Positions 43,304-46,951 of a stretch of DNA of 46,951 nucleotides are shown in pieces. Origin of the DNA: Acidimicrobiia bacterium (GTDB taxonomy: Bacteria > Actinomycetota > Acidimicrobiia > Acidimicrobiales > Ilumatobacteraceae); NCBI GenBank assembly GCA_009923785.1, contig RFSV01000007.1, forward strand, positions 1 through 46,951. The letters run 5' to 3'. The notes under the pieces were generated by a model, which saw only the letters and a program-made list of their open reading frames with translations, made no database searches and had not been told where the DNA came from. The translations under genes were made by a program, and so were the position numbers. The stretch's first letter is position 1. The number at the start of each line of letters is the position of its first letter.

Positions 43304-43537
43304 GTGACACAGGGGTGGCTTCCGAACCGTGGCGAGGGGACTCGCGAGGTGCTGGCACGATGGTCGACGGGTGATCCCGGGGACTGTCGTGGGCGTCGGA
43401 TGGGCAGCTGGATCGGGCGAGAGTTCGATCTGAACCTGCGGGGGACGCCACCCCTGTGGATCGAGACCTCGACGATTCTCACTCTCACGGCCACGAGGAG
43501 ATGGCATGTACGCAGGGACTTCGCGGAGGATCGTTGA
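43304..43537 (+). CDS. Possible small protein upstream of nrdJ
   Basis: A 77-residue frame from GTG 43304, starting MTQGWLPNRGEGTREVLARW, with evenly spaced tryptophans and a segment IGREFDLNLRGTPPLWIETS of plausible beta-strand character. GGAGG lies only 1 nt before the GTG, too close to be an ordinary ribosome site. I recognise no family. It ends with its TGA inside the -35 of nrdJ. It may be real, or just open high-GC sequence; conservation would decide. Confidence 0.35.
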   Translation: MTQGWLPNRGEGTREVLARWSTGDPGDCRGRRMGSWIGREFDLNLRGTPPLWIETSTILTLTATRRWHVRRDFAEDR

Positions 43538-43563
43538 CATGGCTGTAGTTACACTGCTGTAAT
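43534..43563 (+). promoter_or_regulatory. Predicted nrdJ promoter
   Basis: Perfect -35 TTGACA (43534-43539), 18-bp spacer, -10 TGTAAT (43558-43563). An inverted repeat TGTA-GT-TACA (43544-43553 region) lies in the spacer and could be an operator. Confidence 0.55.
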
Positions 43564-43569
43564 CTCACA

Positions 43570-43581
43570 ACCACTTGTGGT
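43570..43581. repeat. Palindrome at nrdJ transcription start
   Basis: ACCAC-TT-GTGGT is a perfect 5-bp inverted repeat with a 2-nt centre, located about 7 nt after the -10. It may be an operator site. The rest of the ~110-nt leader shows no B12 riboswitch. Confidence 0.35.
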
Positions 43582-43681
43582 GGGACGCGAGCCGGGGGGG
43601 CGTAACCACCACATCTTGTGTTCTCCTGAATTCATTCTTCAACCGACCGACACCCGATTTCGACACCAAAAAGGACCTGCT

Positions 43682-46528
43682 ATGTCTCTCGCACCTGACC
43701 GCCTCGCCATCGGCATCAACCGGCATTTCACAACGGCGGGGGTGCACCCCTATGAACAGGTCGAGTGGGAGACGCGAGATGCGCGTATCTCGAATTGGAA
43801 GGACGGCTCGGTTGCTTTCGAGCAACTCGGCGTCGAGTTCCCGACCTTTTGGTCGCTGAACGCCACCAACATCGTCGCTCAGAAGTACTTCCGTGGCACC
43901 CCGGGAACGCCCGAGCGCGAATCCTCGTTGCGTCAGGTGATCGACCGGGTGGTCGACACCATCACCCAGTGGGGTCGCGAGGGCGGCTATTTCGTCGACG
44001 AGTCCGAGGCAGCGGCGTTCAGTGACGAGCTGAAGTTCATCCTCGTCACCCAGCGCGCCGCCTTCAACAGTCCGGTGTGGTTCAACATCGGCGTGAAGGG
44101 CGTTCCTCAGCAGGCGAGCGCCTGCTTCATCCTGGCCGTCGACGACACCATGGACGGAATCCTCAACTGGTACCGCGAAGAAGGCGTGATCTTCAAGGGT
44201 GGCTCGGGTTCGGGTATCAACCTGTCGAAGATCCGGTCCAGTGTCGAGTTGCTGAACGGAGGCGGCACGGCCTCCGGTCCGGTGTCGTTCATGCGTGGAG
44301 CCGATGCCTCGGCCGGAACGATCAAGTCGGGCGGCAAGACCCGCCGCGCAGCGAAGATGGTCATCTTGAACGTCGACCACCCCGACGTCGAAGAGTTCAT
44401 CTGGTGCAAGTCGAAAGAGGAGAAGAAGGCGCGTGTCCTGCGCGATGCCGGATTCGACATGGACCTCGACGGATCCGACTCGTTCAGTATCCAGTACCAG
44501 AACGCCAACAACTCGGTTCGCGTCACCGACGAGTTCATGCAGGCCGTGGTCGACGACGCCGATTGGTCGTACCGGGCTGTCACCGACGGCTCGCCAGTGC
44601 GCACGGTTCGTGCTCGTGACGTGTGGCGTCAGATCGCACAAGCGTCGTGGGAGTGCGCTGATCCGGGTCTGCAGTTCGACACCACGATCAACAAATGGCA
44701 CACCGCGCACGCCGAAGGTCGTATCAACGGATCCAATCCGTGCAGTGAGTACATGCACATCGACAACTCGGCCTGCAACCTCGCGTCGATCAACTTGCTC
44801 AAGTACCTCGACCAGTCGGGCAACTTCGACGTCGAGGCCTACAAGCACACGGTCGAGACGGTTTTCACCGCTCAGGAGATTCTCGTCGGCCGAGCCGACT
44901 ACCCGACCGAGAAGATCGGCGACAACAGCCGCAAGTTCCGTCAGCTCGGTCTCGGTTATGCCAACCTCGGGGCGCTTCTCATGGCCCTCGGCCTTCCGTA
45001 CGACTCACCTGCCGGACGTTCGTGGGCGGCGGCTCTCACGAGCCTCATGACTGGCCATGCCTACGCCACCAGTGCTCGCACGGCCAGTCGTATGGGACCG
45101 TTTGCCGGTTTCGCCGAGAACGAGCGCTACATGCTGAACGTTCTGCGCATGCACCGCGACGCCAGCTACCAGATCGAGAACGCAGACGTGGTGCCGGCCG
45201 ATCTCGTGCGCGCCGGACAGGAAGCCTGGGAGTCGGCTGTGCGTGATGGTGAGGAGTACGGAGTGCGCAACAGTCAAGCAACTGTTCTCGCCCCCACCGG
45301 CACCATCGGACTCATGATGGATTGCGACACCACAGGTATCGAGCCCGACCTAGGTCTCGTCAAGATGAAGAAGTTGGTCGGTGGTGGAACGATGGTCATC
45401 GTCAACCAGACCATCCCGTGGGCCTTGCGTCGTCTTGGTTACGACGCCACGCAGATCGACGAGATCATTGCGTACATCGACACCGAGAAGTCGATCCTCG
45501 GCGCCCCGCACCTGAAGGCCGAGCACGTGGCCGTGTTCGCCTGCTCGATGGGTGACAACACGATCCATTACGAAGGTCACGTTCGCATGATGGGCGCAGT
45601 CCAGCCGTTCTTGTCGGGTGCGATCTCCAAGACCGTCAACATGCCCGAGGAAGCCTCGGTCGAAGACGTCGAAGAGCTCCACCTGCTGTCGTGGGAACTC
45701 GGGCTCAAGGCCGTTGCCATCTATCGTGACAACTGCAAGGTGGCCCAGCCGCTCTCGACAGCCAAGAAGGATGGAGCCGACACAAGCAGCTCCTCCACGG
45801 TGACCGACTCGGCCACTCAGGTGATCGAAAAGATCGTCGAGAAGGTCGTGCAGAAGCCGGTGCGCCAGAAGCTGCCCCGTAGCCGCAAGGGTCGCACCTT
45901 CGAGTTCCGTGTGGCCGATTGCAAGGGATTCGCCACCATTGGCGAGTACGAGGACGGTCGTCCCGGTGAGGTGTTCCTCACGGTGTCGAAGCAGGGTTCC
46001 ACCTTGTCGGGCATCATGGATGCCTTCGCCAAGAGCATCAGCTATGGCCTGCAGTACGGCGTGCCGTTGCGAGCCTTCGTCGAAGCGTTCGTCAACATGC
46101 GCTTCGAACCCGCCGGAATGACTGACGATCCCGACATCCGTTTCGCCTCGTCGATCATGGACTACTTGTTCCGCCGTCTCGCTCTCGAGTACATGAGCTA
46201 CGACGAGCGACAGGAGCTCGGCATCTTCTCGGTCGACGAGCGACTGCAGCCGACGTTGCCAGGTGTCGAGGAGTCGGCCGTCGAGTCGTTCACCGGCAGT
46301 GAGGTGGTTGCCGATCCGAAGAGTATTCCGTCGGTCGACGAACTCGTCACGCAGATGGAGATGGGTATCGCCCCGCCGGCGCCGATCAGCGACATCTCGG
46401 CCGAGATGGATCGACCGAAGGTGCGCCACGGAGACTCGCCGATGTGCATGCAGTGTGGTGTGAGCATGGTGCGGGCCGGTTCGTGCCACGCCTGCCCGTC
46501 GTGCGGTACCACCAGCGGCTGCAGTTGA
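43682..46528 (+). CDS. nrdJ: Vitamin B12-dependent ribonucleotide reductase (class II)
   Basis: A 948-residue adenosylcobalamin-dependent reductase that makes deoxyribonucleotides. The catalytic N-x-C-x-E motif is Asn352-Cys354-Glu356 in SNPCSEYMH; the nucleotide-binding stretch GGSGSGINLSKIRSS and PTGTIGLMMDCDTTGIEPD are typical. The C-terminus has a TSCPD-like domain (CKGFATIGEYEDGRPGEVF) and a cysteine-rich tail (CMQCG, CPSCGTTSGC) for thiol exchange with the active site. ATG 43682 has AAGGA 7 nt upstream. It works with or without oxygen and is a likely NrdR target. Confidence 0.97.
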   Translation: MSLAPDRLAIGINRHFTTAGVHPYEQVEWETRDARISNWKDGSVAFEQLGVEFPTFWSLNATNIVAQKYFRGTPGTPERESSLRQVIDRVVDTITQWGREGGYFVDESEAAAFSDELKFILVTQRAAFNSPVWFNIGVKGVPQQASACFILAVDDTMDGILNWYREEGVIFKGGSGSGINLSKIRSSVELLNGGGTASGPVSFMRGADASAGTIKSGGKTRRAAKMVILNVDHPDVEEFIWCKSKEEKKARVLRDAGFDMDLDGSDSFSIQYQNANNSVRVTDEFMQAVVDDADWSYRAVTDGSPVRTVRARDVWRQIAQASWECADPGLQFDTTINKWHTAHAEGRINGSNPCSEYMHIDNSACNLASINLLKYLDQSGNFDVEAYKHTVETVFTAQEILVGRADYPTEKIGDNSRKFRQLGLGYANLGALLMALGLPYDSPAGRSWAAALTSLMTGHAYATSARTASRMGPFAGFAENERYMLNVLRMHRDASYQIENADVVPADLVRAGQEAWESAVRDGEEYGVRNSQATVLAPTGTIGLMMDCDTTGIEPDLGLVKMKKLVGGGTMVIVNQTIPWALRRLGYDATQIDEIIAYIDTEKSILGAPHLKAEHVAVFACSMGDNTIHYEGHVRMMGAVQPFLSGAISKTVNMPEEASVEDVEELHLLSWELGLKAVAIYRDNCKVAQPLSTAKKDGADTSSSSTVTDSATQVIEKIVEKVVQKPVRQKLPRSRKGRTFEFRVADCKGFATIGEYEDGRPGEVFLTVSKQGSTLSGIMDAFAKSISYGLQYGVPLRAFVEAFVNMRFEPAGMTDDPDIRFASSIMDYLFRRLALEYMSYDERQELGIFSVDERLQPTLPGVEESAVESFTGSEVVADPKSIPSVDELVTQMEMGIAPPAPISDISAEMDRPKVRHGDSPMCMQCGVSMVRAGSCHACPSCGTTSGCS

Positions 46529-46583
46529 GAGTCTCACCCAGAAACATGGGCCAGATCGTGCGGATGTCGATAGATGGTGCCGT

Positions 46584-46943
46584 GTGAGCGTCACCATCTA
46601 TCACAACCCGCATTGAAACAGCAGTAGCAATGCCGTGAGCATTGCCGAAGAACTCGGAGTCAGTGCCGAAATCGTGCTGTACATCAAGACGCCGCCCGAC
46701 GAGGCGACGCTCCGAGACGTCATCGCAAAGCTCGAGGACCCGGTGACCGACCTGGTTCGTCGTGACAGCCTCTGGAAGAAGCTGGGACTGACGGACGACG
46801 ACGTGGCCACCACCGAACAAGTGGTCGCGGTGCTGGTGAAGCACAAGCAATTGCTTCAACGTCCGGTCGTCGTGACCGACACGCGGGCCATCATCGGCCG
46901 TCCGAAGGAACGAGTGAGAGAACTACTCGCCGACCTCGTGTGA
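46584..46943 (+). CDS. Putative selenoprotein: ArsC-family (arsenate reductase/Spx fold) with Sec at the catalytic position (TGA 46614-46616)
   Basis: From GTG 46584 the frame reads MSVTIYHNPH, then TGA, then NSSSNAVSIAEELGVSAEIV and on to GRPKERVRELLADLV, 119 residues in all. It aligns collinearly with E. coli ArsC (start ITIYHNPAC): the TGA falls at catalytic Cys12, Ser14 at Ser15, and Arg59, Arg93 (QRPVVVT) and Arg106 (GRP) at the oxyanion-binding arginines 60, 94 and 107. YIKTPP matches YLENPP. Arg16 of ArsC is Ser here. A hairpin 10 nt after the TGA looks like a bacterial SECIS. So I read TGA as selenocysteine 11. A gene caller would give a truncated protein from GTG 46635, lacking the active site. 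Alternatives are a pseudogene or a sequence error. A weak -10 (TAGATG) lies 7 nt before the start. Sec machinery genes are not in the window. Confidence 0.8.
46614..46645 (+). promoter_or_regulatory. Putative bacterial SECIS element (UGA plus stem-loop)
   Basis: TGA at 46614-46616, a 10-nt spacer, then GCAATGC (46627-46633), loop CGTGA (46634-46638) and GCATTGC (46639-46645): a perfect 7-bp stem with a loop containing GU. The E. coli fdhF element has an 11-nt spacer and a 17-nt upper stem-loop with a GU-containing loop, so spacing and size agree. Confidence 0.75.
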
Positions 46944-46951
46944 TGATGTGG

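Noticed and set aside
43564-43681. Cobalamin riboswitch before nrdJ
   Set aside because: The leader is only about 110 nt and lacks the B12-box; a B12-dependent enzyme is also not the usual target, which is the B12-independent reductase.
46635-46943. A 102-residue open frame starting at GTG 46635
   Set aside because: It lacks the first strand and active site of the ArsC fold and its start codon lies in the loop of the hairpin; the full frame from 46584 across the TGA explains the sequence better.
1-46951. Mobile elements, prophage, CRISPR or attachment sites
   Set aside because: I found no transposase, integrase, phage gene or regularly spaced repeat. A tRNA gene is present, but no integrase or duplicated tRNA end follows it.

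Overview
The window is a 46.9 kb stretch of high-GC, gene-dense bacterial chromosome. It carries a mycothiol synthase (mshD), a DUF3499-type protein, a lexA / LysM-protein / nrdR cluster of actinobacterial type, a dnaG-sigma factor pair and many GTG starts with 4-bp start/stop overlaps. Together these point to an actinomycete-phylum bacterium; gene content and protein style look most like Acidimicrobiia (Ilumatobacter and relatives), which is an inference. I see no phage, insertion sequence or CRISPR. Nearly everything is housekeeping, and most long antisense reading frames are codon-bias shadows.

Layout: (1) 1-2326, end of a spermidine/putrescine-type ABC transporter (binding protein fragment, two permeases). 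(2) 2331-6178, a large sulfatase on the minus strand, a divergent 2-hydroxyacid dehydrogenase and a membrane J-domain protein. (3) 6208-6318, tRNA-Val(CAC) with a textbook terminator. (4) 6381-10704, DUF3499 protein, SRPBCC protein, lone ABC ATPase, secreted M23 peptidase, APH-type kinase and DUF6285 protein. (5) 10685-15382, rlmN-pepF-mshD on the minus strand, nth, and a small helical protein. (6) 15457-24779, hisC-hisB-hisH-hisA-hisF, a homocysteine methyltransferase-like gene, an aldo/keto reductase, an alpha/beta hydrolase, then groES-like-hisI-trpE-ygfZ. (7) 24790-32842, M50 protease, ppdK-terC, dnaG and a sigma-70 factor. (8) 32876-39154, miaB-miaA-dapF-hflX-dapC and a membrane protein. 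(9) 39132-40909, SOS locus lexA / LysM protein / nrdR. (10) 40929-46943, a molybdopterin oxidoreductase, the B12-dependent ribonucleotide reductase nrdJ and an ArsC-family gene.

The most striking observation is at 46584-46943. An ArsC-family (arsenate reductase/Spx fold) gene has an in-frame TGA exactly where the catalytic cysteine belongs. Ten bases after the TGA is a perfect 7-bp stem with a 5-nt GU-containing loop, the size and position expected of a bacterial SECIS element. The conserved downstream protein continues in the same frame. I read it as a selenocysteine-containing ArsC-like protein that an ordinary gene caller would truncate to start at 46635.

Other points: four LexA-box-like sites arranged over two divergent promoters at 39797-39878; about fifteen genes with a TANNNT -10 element placed 6-9 nt before the start codon, implying widespread leaderless mRNAs; loss of the usual catalytic cysteine in the CGNG motif of DapF; loss of the regulatory threonine next to the catalytic histidine of PPDK; and an unusual sulfatase modification motif.
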